Source of the DNA: Alligator mississippiensis
Taxonomy: Eukaryota > Chordata > Crocodylia > Alligatoridae
Assembly (NCBI RefSeq): GCF_030867095.1
Contig: NC_081829.1
Coordinates: forward strand, 87,050,261-87,114,260
DNA length: 64,000 bases
Direction: 5' to 3'
In this document: positions 28,101-43,100 of the stretch, piece after piece
How positions within the stretch are numbered: position 1 is the stretch's first letter
Layout of the letters: every line of letters starts with the position of its first letter
The notes under the pieces: model-generated
Databases searched by the model: none
The model's input: the letters and a program-made list of their open reading frames with translations, nothing else
Told to the model about the DNA's origin: nothing
Position numbers and translations under genes: made by a program

Positions 28101-31100
28101 TGTGCCCAGCAACAGAGACTCCGCCTTTAAAATCTGGGTTGCGACTCATGAAAAGTGAATACAGGTGATTCATTTCCATTCCAACTTTATCCACAATTGT
28201 CTGACAGTAGGTGGGGCTGTTGTAAAACAGTATATCAAGCAAGGTCTCATTGGTGAAGTGGCGCAGACGTCCAATGCTTGGCAAAGTGATTTTCTTAATA
28301 TTCCTGGTAATTCAAAAATGTTGGAGATAAAACAACTTAAAAGAAATCTAAAGAAAATATTGGAAGTTCCACTTTCTGTAATTGTGAATATTTAAATATC
28401 TGACAATCTATTCTCAGCAGCCTAAACAGGAATTATGTTCTCCCTCTGCTTCAAACTAAATTTTTTTGCCTCATTATGTACTCATACATTAGCATCATTG
28501 CCCTTTTTAATTGCCAGTATACATTTAAATTAAGAAACTAATACAATCACTTAAGTTGTTATTTCTAGCCTTAACGGAATGACTAAGATGTTACTTCACT
28601 GGAGTCCTGTCCTTTTCCCATGACAGGGACAGGGTGGATGGGGAGAAACAACATATAACAACAGGAAGGGAAGGAACCACAGCTCTTTGACAAACCAGTA
28701 ATGGATAAGAAGGGGAAAGAACACAGCAAAGAGGTAGGGACAGACAAGAAGATAGGATCTGAGAGAGAAACTACAAAAGAAAAAGTTAACATGAAAAAAT
28801 ATCTGAAAAGATGATGCACACTAGTCCCCTTTAACTGCATTCAACTGTAGAAAGGGTACGTAACTGAACTGTAAAAATACTTCCAGTAGTTTTTACGATT
28901 ATTACATGAGACACTGTTTCCCTTTTTAGTGTTGTACTAGAGCAGGGATGGGCAAAATGCGGCCCGCGGGCTGGATGTGGCCCGCCAGGCCATTCTATCC
29001 GGCTCATGGGACCCCTAAAAAATTTAGAAAATGAATATATATCTGCCCCTGGCTGCCTGTCATGCAGCCCTCAATGGCTTGCCAAAACTCAGTAAGCGGC
29101 CCTCCACCCAACATAATTGCCCACCCCTGTACTAGAGCCTACTGCCAGTATGCAGCTTCAGTAGAGTTAAGATAACCATAGCTGACTCCATCCAGGCAAG
29201 AAGGGGATACTGTTTCTAAAGTTGTGCCTGGATCAAAGGAGGCCTAAAAACCTCCAAGGTAGTTTGGGTAAGCCAAAAAGCTGACAAGCTGTGAAGATAC
29301 ACAGAGACGAGCTGTTCCTGCCACAGCTAGAGTTAGATAGAATAAGCATGTAGGTTTCTTATTACAAATCCAGTTCTCTAAGCACTGTGTACCTTTTGGC
29401 TAAATAAGCCATACTGTCTTTTGGAGAAGATTTGCTTGTTCAAAGTTTGTTTGTTGTTACCGCCTGCTATCACAGGCTCACAACTGGGAAATCCTTGCAG
29501 GGTCTAATTTCAGTTGAACCTACTGAATTAGCCACAGATGATCACAAAGAGGCTGTAACCCAGGTCTTAGTCTAGAACAAGGTTAGAGAGTTTTGACCAT
29601 TGTGGTGTTAACTGAGTTTTGACCACTGCCTTTCTGGCTTTTACAACACATATTCTATCAAAGGGTGGCCGACTTAAGAAAATGTGTGTTTCAATTAGGT
29701 CTATGGAAGAAACATTCAAAAACAAAAATTGTTAAAAGGAGATAAAGCACTATTCTAGATATTAGAAATGATAAAAGACAAGCAATTCTTCTTGTATTTA
29801 AGGAAAAGCACTTTGAACTAAGATATACAGACGTACTAACATGTACTATACTGTACACATATTCAAATAAAAGTACTGAAGAGAGAAATACAATTTTAAT
29901 GGAAAGTGAAAAATTAAGATTAATTTTTAAAAGAAACAATTTTAATATACTGTTTGCTTGTATCTTGAAGGAAAGAAATCCTGTTTGTGAAATTCTTAAA
30001 TAATATTTAACCTATGAAAAAAATCAGAAAAAAATCACTGTATGTTCAACTTCACTCTGTTCTTCAATATTCAGATTCATAATCTGGCTCTTTTTCACCT
30101 ACTTTGGCAACTGGCCTTTTATAGTACATTACAATACCGTTTACTTTTCTACTTTGCCTTTAAGATGTGAGCAACTTTTCCTTTCCCTCTGTTTAACTCT
30201 ACAAAGTAAGAATTAGGCAGTTTAAAATGTAAAGACACAGTTGCATATTACTAAATGTTGCTTGGTATACAGACCTGTCTACACCTGTCGCATCCCCATG
30301 TAGAGCACTATGCCAGTGAACTGGGAGAAATTCAACTCTGCTCACTTGAAATTCCTCTACAGGCTTCTTAAAATGGGTCTGCAACAGCTTCAGAGATACT
30401 GTCCTGAAGTCATCAACTTAAGGGAGAGTGATAGGAAAAAGTAATGGAAATATGTTATTCAAATAACAAACATAACAAGCGATATTCAAATATGTTTTTC
30501 AACTACATTGAACATTTACATCCTCTTTGTCCATTTACACGTTAAAAAACCTACTTAAACAGGTATAAGAAAAAGGTCAGAAAATTGAAGTATCCCAGTC
30601 AAAAGTGTATATGGCTTCTCCCAAAACAAACTTCATGGTCAAATATGCTCTTATAGGGTTTGCTTGGGATTTGTTTTTGTTTAGAATAAATACAAGTTTG
30701 CACATGTCAAGTTACACCTGAATTTATAGAAATCTGTGAGCTCAGTGCTGAGGAACTAATATCAACAACTAAAAACTCAATAATTTGTCAGTAAACTTTT
30801 TTAAATAGTTAACACTGCAAAAAATTCTCTTTACTGACTCCTTTAAGGTGGTATAGAATGCTTTCATGCTATTTATGAAATATTATTTGAAGCTATTCAT
30901 GAAAGAAGGCAACCCAAGATTAAAGAATTAAAAGTATGATAAACAACTTACCACATTCAACAATGCTTCTAAATCTTAAATCACACACAGGACCTATCCC
31001 ATGGACCATAAACACTAAATGGTCAATCTGAGACATCTCTCCTATAGAAAGAGAAAATACCAGTACATTGATACTGTTAATTTATCTCAAGGATGCAATT

Positions 31101-34100
31101 TATAAGGTAGCAAGCATTTAGGGACTTAGAACTGGAATAAAATTAGGCCTGGAAGTTTTCTTTTATAAAGAAGAACAATCTCTCTCCAACATCATGCTTA
31201 AATCTATACCAGTAGTTAAAGAAAAAATTAACTCTTAAGTTTTCTACCTCTATTAGTAGAGGCCTACTTAATTTGCAATTTTGCAGAAACCAATAAATTG
31301 GGCACTGTCCAAGAAATGCATGAAAACAAAAACAAAAAACCTTACTAAAAATAAAATGCTGGCTCTCCACTGAGAACCAGTGGTCCTCGTGGCCACTGCA
31401 GCCTGGCCTTGCAGCCCACTGGATGGAAGGGGAGGAGCACCGATGCAAATGGAAGCAGCCAAGAAGGCAGGTGCCCCCCTGGCTGCTGATTGGCTGAGAT
31501 GGCTGCCCACTGTGGAGCCACCAGGGTTCCTGAACCAATCAGAAACAAGGGGCAGGTTTGCCACAAAAAGGCAGCAAAATTGGTTCCATGCACTGCAAGT
31601 GGCCTGCAAAAATCCCTTTCATTTGCTGCGGCTTAGGTAGATCACTATCTATTAGCTGCTGTGGCATTAAATACAGTGGCATTAAATACAGATTTCATTG
31701 GTCACCTTTCTTTTTCACATACAAGTCAGAAAATTAAGTTATAAAGTATACATGCATCTCAGACAGCCTGCCCACAGAAGCACAGTGCAAGTTCAAGGCG
31801 ACACGCACACACACACGTGCACCCTGCCCCCTGCCCCATTCAGGCACCTCACCCAGAGGAAACAGCTAGATCTTTGTAGTCCAGATACTCCAGAAAGACT
31901 GTAGCTTTAAGTGAAACAGTCTAACATTTCTACAGTTAGCACTGAACTAATGTTATCTAATTGTTCTATCAAACGGATTACATTAATTAGCAGAAAACTC
32001 TAAAGTATTAATGTTAACTTTTCAAAGTCATGAGACATCGTGACCAAAAAAGAATCCATGAAGTTCCAGCTTTGGGAAACAGAATTAACAGTGAAACAAA
32101 AACATTTATTTGGCATGAAGAACAACAAACTGCCCTTATAAAGAAACTCGTGCTCTCCATGAGTACTCATGACAGTTTTACTATTAACACGTGGCTAGAA
32201 GAGTGGTGTCCTGCAGCAAATACCATGCATGAAACAAATATGTTAATAAGAAGACAATTGTTTTGCAAAGCTTTGATCAATCATATTTACAAACTACATG
32301 CAAGGGGGAGGGGGGGAAGGAAGAGATTCAGACAAATCAGCTGACCAAGAGAGCCTGCAGGTCCTTCTGCTATTCACATACCATCAGGAATTTCATCATG
32401 ATCATCATCAATGCCACGTTTTACCACCCTTGGTCTTGTCTGACCATCTTGCGTGGTCCCCCACTCATCTGGTATCAAGGAAGGTTGGAACTGAACTATT
32501 ACCTGAAGCAAAATATATTCAGCTTTAAACAAGGAAAACTCATTTTCTAGCCTGTTTACCTGAAAATATTGTACAGTTTAATGTGTCTCATCATTTATTG
32601 CATTTAAGTCTTATGACAGACACTAAAATATAGTCTGCCACAAACTCATAATAAGCACTGGAATAAGACCATTTACTGTGAGAGTGGCTAGATGGCCAAA
32701 ATACAAGATGCAAATAATTCTTGGTTGTTTAGGGGGAGCAACTAGATGATCTGGAAAAAGTTACTTTGTTTGGTTCCCTCTACTTGGAAGGTTGGCCTGC
32801 TTAACTATGGCCTGTAATCTTACTGGTGTCCCTGGGGGAGAATGATACCCAAAGCCCACATTTTTCAACCCTCATACCTAAGCAGATTGTCATAAAGTTG
32901 GTCTCTTGAAAGAAAAATAGCCCATCAGCTCTTTCAACCTCAAAGAGCCAACACTGTGATGTCACATGTGAAAAAGTACAATCTGAAGTCAGTACAGAAA
33001 CTTCAGTTATTGCAGAAAACAGCAACCTGCTAGCATATGAGTTTCCAGCGAGAAGCGCATTATACGTAAGCTGCATAACCTTTGCTTGGTCAATGCAATT
33101 TAACTTACAGTTTTCAAGACACACAGCTAAAACTGATTTGCATGTGGCCTGCCTAAAAGATTAACAGGATGAAATTTCACAGCCTATGTCAGAGGCATTC
33201 AACTTCTGAATGGCCAGAGGCACCCTGAGCTGCATATTTGGCATGGACCACCTGCACCCCACTGTTCCCATGCCCTTGCTCCCTATATACTGCATTGCAT
33301 GGCCACCTGCCTCACAGCAGGCCCTCCCACCGCACCCTGCCTGTATTCCCAAACCACAGAGGGTCCATCAAGTCTTCCTAAATCCCCAGCCACTGGTTTC
33401 TGCAGCTGTGTTGCTCTGCCCCACCCCACAGCTTCAGCTGGAGTAGTGGCAAAAGAAAAAGCTCCTGGATAGGGAACCTGGGCCACAGCCATCAGCTTGA
33501 TAGCCTTGGCCTATATTATACAGTATTTCATATTAGATGATCACATTGGTTTCCCCTGCTCCCCCTCCCACCCTCCTCCCGCCCCCCCAAAAAAATCTAT
33601 CACTGCACCTACCCCTACATGGTACCACAGCAGCCAACGTCAACTGAGCTGGAAGCTCTGAAGGTAAACACTAGGGAATTGTCAGAAGGATATTCACAGC
33701 AAAAGGCCTTTAACTTTAGAAATTGCTCCATATTCCCAATAACCTGCAAGCCCTTACAATTATATCAGGCTTTTTATTGTATCTGGTATATTGCTAGGGC
33801 AAGGAGAGCTTATTCATTTATAAGCTTTATTATTTGAATATACAGAAACAATGGATAGGTAAATTTTTTTAAATTCCTATGGACAAATGTAACTTAGAAA
33901 AGGGAAGTCACTGCCATCAACTGTTACAATGTAGCTACTATACTGCATGCTCCTGTAGCGATGCATTTAAATCCCTGTGACTATAACCCTGAAAGCAACA
34001 GGTTTAAAGCTGCAGTGGTTTTTCTATTCTTGTATCATTAGTGCAACATGTAAACATTTACACTGTAACAGCTTATACAAGCATCACTAGATGCTTGTGT

Positions 34101-37100
34101 CAATAGCAATCTATACCCTCGGTTAACATTCAGGTTATGTTTGAATATACATACACACTCGCTCAACTACATTTTATCTTGAAAGAAACAAAAACAGAAT
34201 AATTAACATTACCTTAGGATTGTGCATAATAATCGTTTCCCCGTTAGGAAATTCAAGTCGCCGGTGCCACTGATTCGTAGTTAGCGCTTTTTTATATTCT
34301 GCCTGTGAGAGTACAGTTATGAAAAATTAGTGTCTCTTTTTAGACTAGTATGTAACACGTCAGGCCAAAGTTATCCTATACAGGCAACCCCCGCTTAATG
34401 CTGTTTCACTATAGCACTCATTTAGAATTGATACCTGCTTCCACTAAGCACTCAGTGAGTTTCATTATAACGCTCGCGGTCGCCGTCTTGGGTCATTAAA
34501 AACACTTGCAGTCGCCATCTTGGGTCGTCAAAAACTTTTGGTTTCACTTAACGCTTGGTTTTTAAGAACCAATTAAAACTGCTAAGCGGGGGTTGCCTCT
34601 ACTAGGAAACAGCTTGCATAGCTTTATTCATAAGAAAGAAAATGACTGGTATATACAGTACTACAGAGTGGCTCCAGTTATTACATGAGAAACTGCACAA
34701 GCATATTTTAAGCCAGAGGTGTGAAACTCACCCCAGACCCCACGTCAGATCCAGACTGTCAGACCAACAGTAACTATAGCGGAGCTGTGTTGGGGTGGCA
34801 GCACGAAGCTGAGGCCCTGCCACCAATGGGACCCTGGACTGCAATGGACACAGCCAGAATTCTGCAGCAGTCTACTCCCCGCAACTCCTGGCAGCCCGTT
34901 GGACTACTGGCACGCTGCATGGAACAGCTCTGCAAGCTGAATCCAGCCTGCAGGCCATATGCTTGACACTCTTGTTTTAAACCAATAGCACAAGGGGTCA
35001 GAGGCAAATAAATCAATAACACTCCATTCAATGCATTACAAGAACATCTGATGAAAAATAGTCCATTAAAAAAAATCAGAACTGTACAAAATGGCCACAT
35101 CAACCTTATTTAGGTTTATTTAAAAGTAATACTGACCTCTAGCTTCTCACTGAAGTCTTCCTCATATGGAACGAATCTGCTATCTTTGTCTCCTTTATAA
35201 AACCACGTACATCGTCTCACTTCTGAGGGCTCTTCTTCCCAATACACAGCTTTCCTCATTCTGTCATACAGGTATACATCATAGCGCCCCCCATCCGTGC
35301 TCAAAATAACACTCTCAGGATCTGGTTGGACTACAATACAAAATTCATGCTCTGTTACAACATGCTTTTGCATTAACCAATTAAGTGAGTAACCTAAGCT
35401 ATGAAAGGTGCTCAAAACCTTACAGCTCCACACTTTTACTTGAAGAATGTATGTGTTTTCACAGTGATAACTTGGAGGAATTTGCTTTTGCTGATGGAGA
35501 CAGAATACTACTCAAACACTTGTCTTGGAAAAAGTTCCTTTTGACTATTGTTTCATGCCACTTTCCCCATCAACTCCACTCTGTTCCATTATGAAATTCA
35601 TCATACCGAGAGCAGAATTAAAAAAACATCATGATGACCCATGTGGTCAACTGCCTCAAAGACAGGGTTTCCAAACAGCGGCCCGACATCATACTGAAAA
35701 GAGTGGAGTCTGTAAGTGGGACAGCACCACAAGTGCCAAAGAACCAAAATAAGAAAACTAACACAGACCACAAAAGGAAAGAAGCAGACATGAGAAGAAA
35801 CACTAAGAGAACCTGTCATTAGAAGAGCAGCAAGTTGGCAAGTTTTTGTAGCATCTCACCCCTGAGTTTCCTAGGAAATCTTTGTACTTGCTGTACTTTG
35901 TATACAAACCAAACATTTTTGCATACAACTCTAAGATTCAGTCCCCTTACATACTACAGAATCAAAGTCCTGAAAGTTTACTTTCACTGCTTGATTGTAT
36001 GGGGGAGACTTAATTCCACTCATGGCAGCACTTAGCAGAACCATTCCACATGCACACAAACTCTCATAGTTAATAACTTCCATGATGTCATTAATAACCA
36101 TTTTGCAAGGACAAAGAATCAACTGAAATAGCAGCTTTCTAAATGATTTTTATTGCTTGTGGAACACTTTACTATAATTCCAACTACAGATTTTTCCCAT
36201 TAGATCTTCAAGAATAATTACATTACAAAACTTGACCAGTTTTTTACTTTCAGTACCTGATAACATTGATTAGAAAAAAAATAGCTATAAACAGGCATAA
36301 CATTAGAACCACCAGCTGCTTTGAAAGAACAGCTATGTTTGCCGTGATCAACTCAACAAATTGACACTAGGCCTGCTCACAAGAATCAAGATGCAAGGCA
36401 AAACACAGGGCACATGATCCCAAACAGGTGAAGGTATGGGCCTGTGTTATTGTGGGATGGTAAGATATACATTAGGTCTGTAAATTCTGACAGCAACGGT
36501 GCCAAGCAAACAACATTCTAGACCAGGCATTGGAAACTTGTGGCCTGTGGGCTAGATCTAGCTTGCCAAGCAACAGTATCCAGCCTGCAAAGCTGGGATG
36601 CTGGTGGCAGTGCAGCAGGGAGGTGAAGTGGCAATCCACTTTCAGGCTTAGCTTTGTTAATTCAGCTTGCTGCTCCCAAAAATTTTCTGATCTCTGTTCC
36701 AGACATTTAGACAAGCATGCCTCAGAATCAGTAAAGGGTGGCACCAGCTTCCTAGTGGCAAAGCAGTACTCATTCTCACGTCATTTCTTCTCCAACTTCA
36801 CAGCACTTCAGCATCATTATTCACATTCAAGGGCAAGATTAGCAAAATAAACATAAAGAAAATACAAATAGATGTCACGTTTCTAAACGTACCAGAGTTA
36901 TAGACTTCCTCCAGCTTTACAGAATCTAAAACACTGAATGGCATCCATATCTGTTTGTTTTCCACTTCCCTGCAGTAAAACCAATGGGGCTGAACTGGTT
37001 CATACTGGTTCTGCAGTAAAACAGGTGGCGCCTGCACCAAGGGACCTGCAGGTCTCGAAGTTTGTAGAGGTTGGGAGGCTGACGGCAGTACTGACTGTGA

Positions 37101-40100
37101 CGGAGAAAACTGAAAATATCTGTTTTAATACATATGTTTCAAACACCTCAATATTTCAAATAAAAGATGCTTAAAAATACTGGATTACAGACAATATTCT
37201 CGCCCGTGTTTTCACAAGTTCCTCTCTTTCCAATATAGTACCCTTTGGGTCTCCAAGTGTTATATGCAGGATTTGAATCTCTAAAAACCCTATACCTTTT
37301 TGCAGGTTAACAAAGGAATATGAATTTCTCTTTCGACAGAAATATCTGAAATAGCTGAAGTTTGAAATTTATGGCCTAATTATTTTTCTTAGTTTGAAAA
37401 AAAATATTTTAAAATAATTTTGGCATTTGAAAATTCAGGCTGAGCATGTGGTGCATTACTTGCATGCAGCATATTAAGTAAAGTATGTTACTCTATTAGC
37501 TGCTCTCTTGTAGACAGACAACACAGAACATATAATGTAGCTAACGTCAGTATGTAGCATATATTCCTTCGGTTGAAATAACACACATGATCTATCTCCA
37601 ACTCTACAAACTGACCTTGACAGGGAGACTTAAGGTGTCCATTAACCCAGCAATCCAGGAAATTACGGGCCTGAGTTTGAGAAGCATCAGGTGCTACTCA
37701 GTACTCATTTCACAGGAGTTCTGAACCAACAAGTTCAGGATTTTAAAAGGAAGCTGCCAAATCATGTAACCTAGAAAATGTTGATGTAGGTGCTCACTTA
37801 ATACATCAGGGAACTTTCCCAAAGCACTAATCCCAGATCTGTGATGAAGTTCAAAGGGGGCCCAAGATTTTCCTGCTCAGCTAAAGGATAAAATGTGCAG
37901 AAATAAGAAGGGAAAATTAACAAGACTAGGCAAAAAAAGCAATTAGAATAACCTTTCCCCTCCCCATTTATACTAATACTAATAAATAAAAGACCATTTG
38001 CATACCGGTGATAATGACCCCGGAGGTGTCTGATACATGTGGACAGGCGGTACAGCTGGTGGTGGTTGAACTGACTGACTTGGCATCTGCTGCAGCTGGG
38101 GTGGAGTTATGTAAGGGTTAGCTCTACTGCTCAAGGAGGTATGGCGATACGGGTTGTATCCTTGCTGTGATGTTCCATGGGGAGGAGCTGAAAAGCTTGC
38201 AGTTGGGGGGCAGCTCTGCTGAGAAGCCTGATGAGCACTGCTTCCCACTTGTGTGGTAGGTGGTGTATTATACAATGTTTGTGACTTTGGAACATGTGCT
38301 GGAAAAGCATTCTGCCCATCCTGTGACCCTGGCACGAGTGGCAGAGAAGCTGGAGGCTTGGAGAAAGTTGATGACCCAACTGGTGGTGCCCCAGTTGTTA
38401 AGGGTAGCTGCCCAATGCTTCCAAATGGATCCCCACTGCTAGGTACTTGGGAGAAATAACTAAAAGTCTGTGGTGGGTTAGGACTTGCAGAAGTCTGACC
38501 CAAGAAGCTGTCCTCTTCACCAACATCTGCAGAATCATCTGCAATGAAATAGAAAGAGCTCATTAAAATGGAGGTGTTAAAGGAATTTCAACCATTTGCC
38601 TTAGAAGCTGTGCTACAATAGAGCAAAATATGATTCTTAATCATTATAAATACGCTATGAACTGAAACAGAAGGTGGCGAGTCTCCAAAAACACTTGAAT
38701 GAATTCTGGAGTCTATTTAGAAAAGCACATAGACACAGCAGTGAAAGTGATGAGACCTAGAGTTTTACCCTCAAATCTGAACTCCTCACTTACATGTTTA
38801 TCATGTCACCCTTTGGGGGCACTTTTACAATACAAAAAAATATGATAAAAAGTTTTAAAATATCTTTACACTGTCTTATTCCTTGCCCTTCCCTATGCTG
38901 TGCAAGAAAAAGACCATTTAAACTTAACACCACCTCTTCAGAAAATCCCAAATTCATATGGGATAAGTATTATAATCTGTGTGGAGGACTGACCTATTTA
39001 GTCGCACCTAACTACATCATACTTCTGCCAACAACTACAGCTAGCAAAAACTGGTGTTCCTGCAGTCAGGTCCCAGATCTTTTATTGTTATGTATGTGTT
39101 ACTTGTGTAACTAGCTGGTTGTTCCTCCAACCTCCCAGCTCTACACACAATATTGATGGTGTTACCCCGAGTTCCTCTACTTTGCATACTCCATCTGTAT
39201 TTTTCCACGAAGCACGAATACACATGGTTGGGCAACAAAGTACTTGTGGATGCATAAACAAAGCAAACACACAATCCATTGTGAAAAGTTCTGATCCCAA
39301 TGCTGTAACAAGCATTGTATACCAGGTTACACAGCTGTAACAGCACAGGAGTTGTAACCTAAATCTGGGGACTATGAACTCATCCCAGTTTTACAGATTT
39401 CTTCTAAGCAGTCCAGGAAATGGTTTTCTCCACCATTTATTTTTCTGCTTCAGAGTCACTAAAGTTTAATACCAAATCCTAGAAAGAGGAAGCTTCTTCA
39501 ACTGACATAACTTTATAGATGTGAGGTCTTTTTGAAAATCCACACTTTCCTTGAAAACAATAATGTTCGTTTCATTGGCTACATGAAACCATTCCTTGAA
39601 GGGCAGCGCTCTCGCTGTTTACACATTTTCCCTAATGAAAGCACATATCTGAAATGACATCTCATACATCATAGCTCGCACCTAACACAAAAGTGAAAAA
39701 TACAATTTCCCTACGCTAGGGGTGTCAAAGATAGGGCCCACAGAGCCCTGTCATCTGGCTTGCAATGCTGCCTGTGGGTCTCAAGCTAAAATCACATGCA
39801 TGCATGTATGCAAGTGCACACTATATGTGGCACCTGTGCCAAAATGGCCCCTGTTCCAGATTCAGCATGCAGGGCCGCAGGCCCAAACTGGCCTGTGGAC
39901 CAACACCCAACCATACTCATCTGGTCCACAGGGCTCAAGGAATTTGACATCCCTACCCTACACCATTACAAAAACGTTGTGACTGTAAATAAGCAAGCAG
40001 GTGAGTGTTTCTTAATAGAGAAGCTTGGTGTATATGGCAAGGAACAAGAACTGAGAACAAGTGGACACTTTTGGTAACTAAGCTGGTAGATTTGAGGAAG

Positions 40101-43100
40101 CTCTTTCATCTGAGGTTGAAATGACACTCCAAATAAGCTTTGCCCATGTCAGCATCCTGGTGTTGCCTTCTGGGAATGGGTCTCCCATACATATTCTTTT
40201 GTGTAAGTACTAAAGATTATTACTTCTACTTTGCTTCCATCATCTTTATCATCAGAAGCCACTTCACTTCACAGGGACAACCTGCCAAAGACTTGCCCTA
40301 CTTTTAACAACTCCAGACAGTACACAGGTCACTCCCGCTTAGCGCTCTTAATTGGTTTCTGAAAAACCAAGCGTTAAGTGAAACGAGCATTCAGCGAAAC
40401 CAAAAGTTTTTGACGACCCAAGATGGTAACTGCAAGTGTTTTTAATGACCCAAGATGGCGACCGCGAGGGTTATAACAAGACTTGCTGAGCGCTAAGTGG
40501 AATCAGGGATCAATTTTAAAAGAGCGTTATAGCGAAACAGCACTAAGGAAACAGCATTAAGCAGGGGTTGCCTGTACACCTCAACTGAAAGCAGGAGAAT
40601 CATTACGTAAGTAGTAGGTAAGCATGCATTTACTTCAGCTGGATAAACTTCCAAGATAACTTAGGGCTTGGACACATGACAAGTTCCCGACACTGTAAAA
40701 AAGAAGCAGACACAGACTGTACAGTCCTCCAACAGTGTAACTTAGCTCGATCCAGTATAGAATCACTGCAGGAAAAATCAAGGGTACAACTGTCCCAGTC
40801 TTAGTGTTGCATGTCCACAGTTTATCCTAGATTAACTATTTCGAGTAAACATGTCATGTATAAACTATCCCCTTGCCACCTGGTGGCATGAGGCTATTAA
40901 CAGCCTACTGCATGCCCTTCTCAGTCTGCTCCAGAGCCCCTTTGGTGTGGCATGTGTCCAGGTCCTCAGCATAAGCTTTCAGTATATAAAATATCTTTTA
41001 GTGAAAGAACACAGAAACTGCCACAATGAATTAGATCAGAAGATATCCAGTCCACAACCCAACAGTGGCCATTACCAGCTTTTTCAAAGGAAGGGGTAGG
41101 AAAGCCTGCAATATCAGTTCTAAAAGAAATGAGTGAAATCCTTCCTCTGGCCTTCCTAAGTGGGCAAACACCTTGCCTCACAGCATCCCAGCTCCCCACC
41201 ACCTGCAACCAGAATCCTGAGCCCGGTTCCCTACCATGTCACACTGTCCTTTAGCCCAGAGCCCTCCGTGGCAGGCTTTCAGGATCAAGTCCAGAAATAG
41301 AGTTCTTAGAGCAGAGCTCTCCAACTTCTAAGCAACCAGGGCAGCATGCCCTGCTGCAAAGGCCGCACCAGCACAAGCCACAGGGACCATGTGTGTGGGG
41401 ACCCTGGCTGGTCCTCAGCTCCCCAGCTCACTTCAAAATCACATCTTCTGTAGGTATGAGGGGAAGTGCCCTTCTCCAGAGCAGTTGCCTCTCCACCCCA
41501 TTAATGCCATTTGGCTAGGTCCCCAGTCCTGTTTAAACTTTTTATTTGAGACTACCTCAGAAACTACTTTATGGCACAAAGGGAATAAAAAAACCCAGTC
41601 GGCAACTGTCTGTAAATTTCAGGCAATCTGTAGAAGACAGTTAAAAATCATTATCTGTAAAGTCTATAAAATATTTTGATGTCCATAACGTTTATGGACA
41701 CTTGGCAACCCTGCTCCACCCGCTGCTGCCCACTGTGACCCAAGGAAAGCAGAAAGGCTTGGATGTTGCATGTGTGGGAGGCCAGATTCTTCCTCACTTG
41801 CTCTCAGAGCAGAGGGGGGCCTGGCTGGCAAAAACCATGTCCAAGCACAGGGGTGGAGCCTGGAGTGTCCCCATCCTATGCTCAAGTTCCCCGCTCTGTC
41901 CTATCTACCTTGTGGAGCACGCATCTCCTGCCCATCACCCAGGGTAGCAAGGGTAGTGCAGAGTTGGCCGGGGGGGGGGAAGAAACAGGGAGCTTGGAGG
42001 CCGGACACAGAGTCCACTGGCATGACCTGGGAGGCTGCAATGCTCCAGGGATAGAGGACAGACACCAGAGCCCAAGCTGCTGTGGAAAAGTCAGGGCACC
42101 ACTGGGCTCTGCACAGGCATCCCAGGTCTCTGCCCTGTAGGGTGGAGGCCCCCCAAAGCAGCAAAGCCCAGTCCCTTCACTCCTGCCCCACACTGCATGG
42201 ACTCCCTGCGAGCCACCCCAAGCCTGCACACCTTACTCAGGGCCCTGCCTGGAGTTGGCCTCAAACACTGGCACCCTTGCAGCAGGTGCCTGCTGAGTGC
42301 ACCCCAGAAGGATATATGGCTCCTTCCCCTGGTCCACATATCACAGCAGCTCCAGGTCAGCCCCAGGTACACAGGCTGAGTCAGACTGCTGGCACTAAGA
42401 GTGCAGAGACAGCTGACAAGACTCCTAGGTTCTTTTTGCACCAGCCTCATTCAGGACCCCGCGCAGTACATCCCTTCTGGGGAGGGGAATCAGACTCTTC
42501 CCTGGATTGCATGTGCATGGGCTAATTCAGATTATATTACATAAAAATATGTCTGTAAAAAAATGTGCAAATTGTCAGTAAAAAAAAAATTCTTGGGTTA
42601 GCAACCCTGAGTATGAGATACCCTTGCCCTGTGCATCCTTGTGCTAGTCCTCTACATCAGGCAAATTTCAATTATAGTGAGTACATAAGAACTTAATTCA
42701 TAAATCAAAGGGCTGCGCAACCACAGTTCCTGCTGTGCAATGCTTCACAACATGAAACATGTGAAAAACCAACTTAGCCAAATGATTTGGCCTACCAAAG
42801 GCCTCACAATGAAGACAGCTGGCAATTTTGTGGGGCACATTTAGGGCATGACCTTAATAGTCAGAACAGCTCTTTGCAGGCTGTTAGCAGCCAAGACAAT
42901 TTTAGAAAACCACAAGGCTGTCCTAAAGGCTAAGTACAGACATTCAAAAAACCCGAGCCTGAATTGATTCAATCTCTGCAGGTTAGTCTGACCTATGTAG
43001 ATTGAACCAATAAGCAAGTGAAGAGACATTCACTTTTGATTCCGGAAATGAAGGCACATGCTTACAGTGGCTCAGTCTAGAAGCTGAGGGGCCTAGAGCG

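Larger units (their letters stand above)
28304..36892 (-). other. SEC23IP: SEC23IP introns 3-8
   Basis: This span holds the MITE at 28943, the pogo-like MITE at 34381 and the hAT-like element at 34714. GC-rich, probably repeat-derived blocks lie at about 31360-31640, 33187-33500 and 36520-36750; each begins with a phrase like CAGTGGTCCTC or CAGAGGCATTCAAC but has no readable duplication. Remaining DNA is AT-rich. Confidence 0.5.

Noticed and set aside
29140-29620. Stretch with a flavour of a solo LTR between a hAT MITE and AT-rich intron DNA
   Set aside because: No TG...CA ends, flanking duplication or internal viral part could be read, so it is left unclassified.
37090-37094. Tandem acceptor (CAG at two positions four bases apart) before SEC23IP exon 3
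   Set aside because: Use of the inner site shifts the frame, so it is unlikely to make a useful isoform.
41660-42530. Open frames of 80-147 codons on both strands in SEC23IP intron 1
   Set aside because: GC-rich repeat-like DNA; overlapping frames on both strands with Pro/Ala/Ser bias and no known family; no conserved splice borders.
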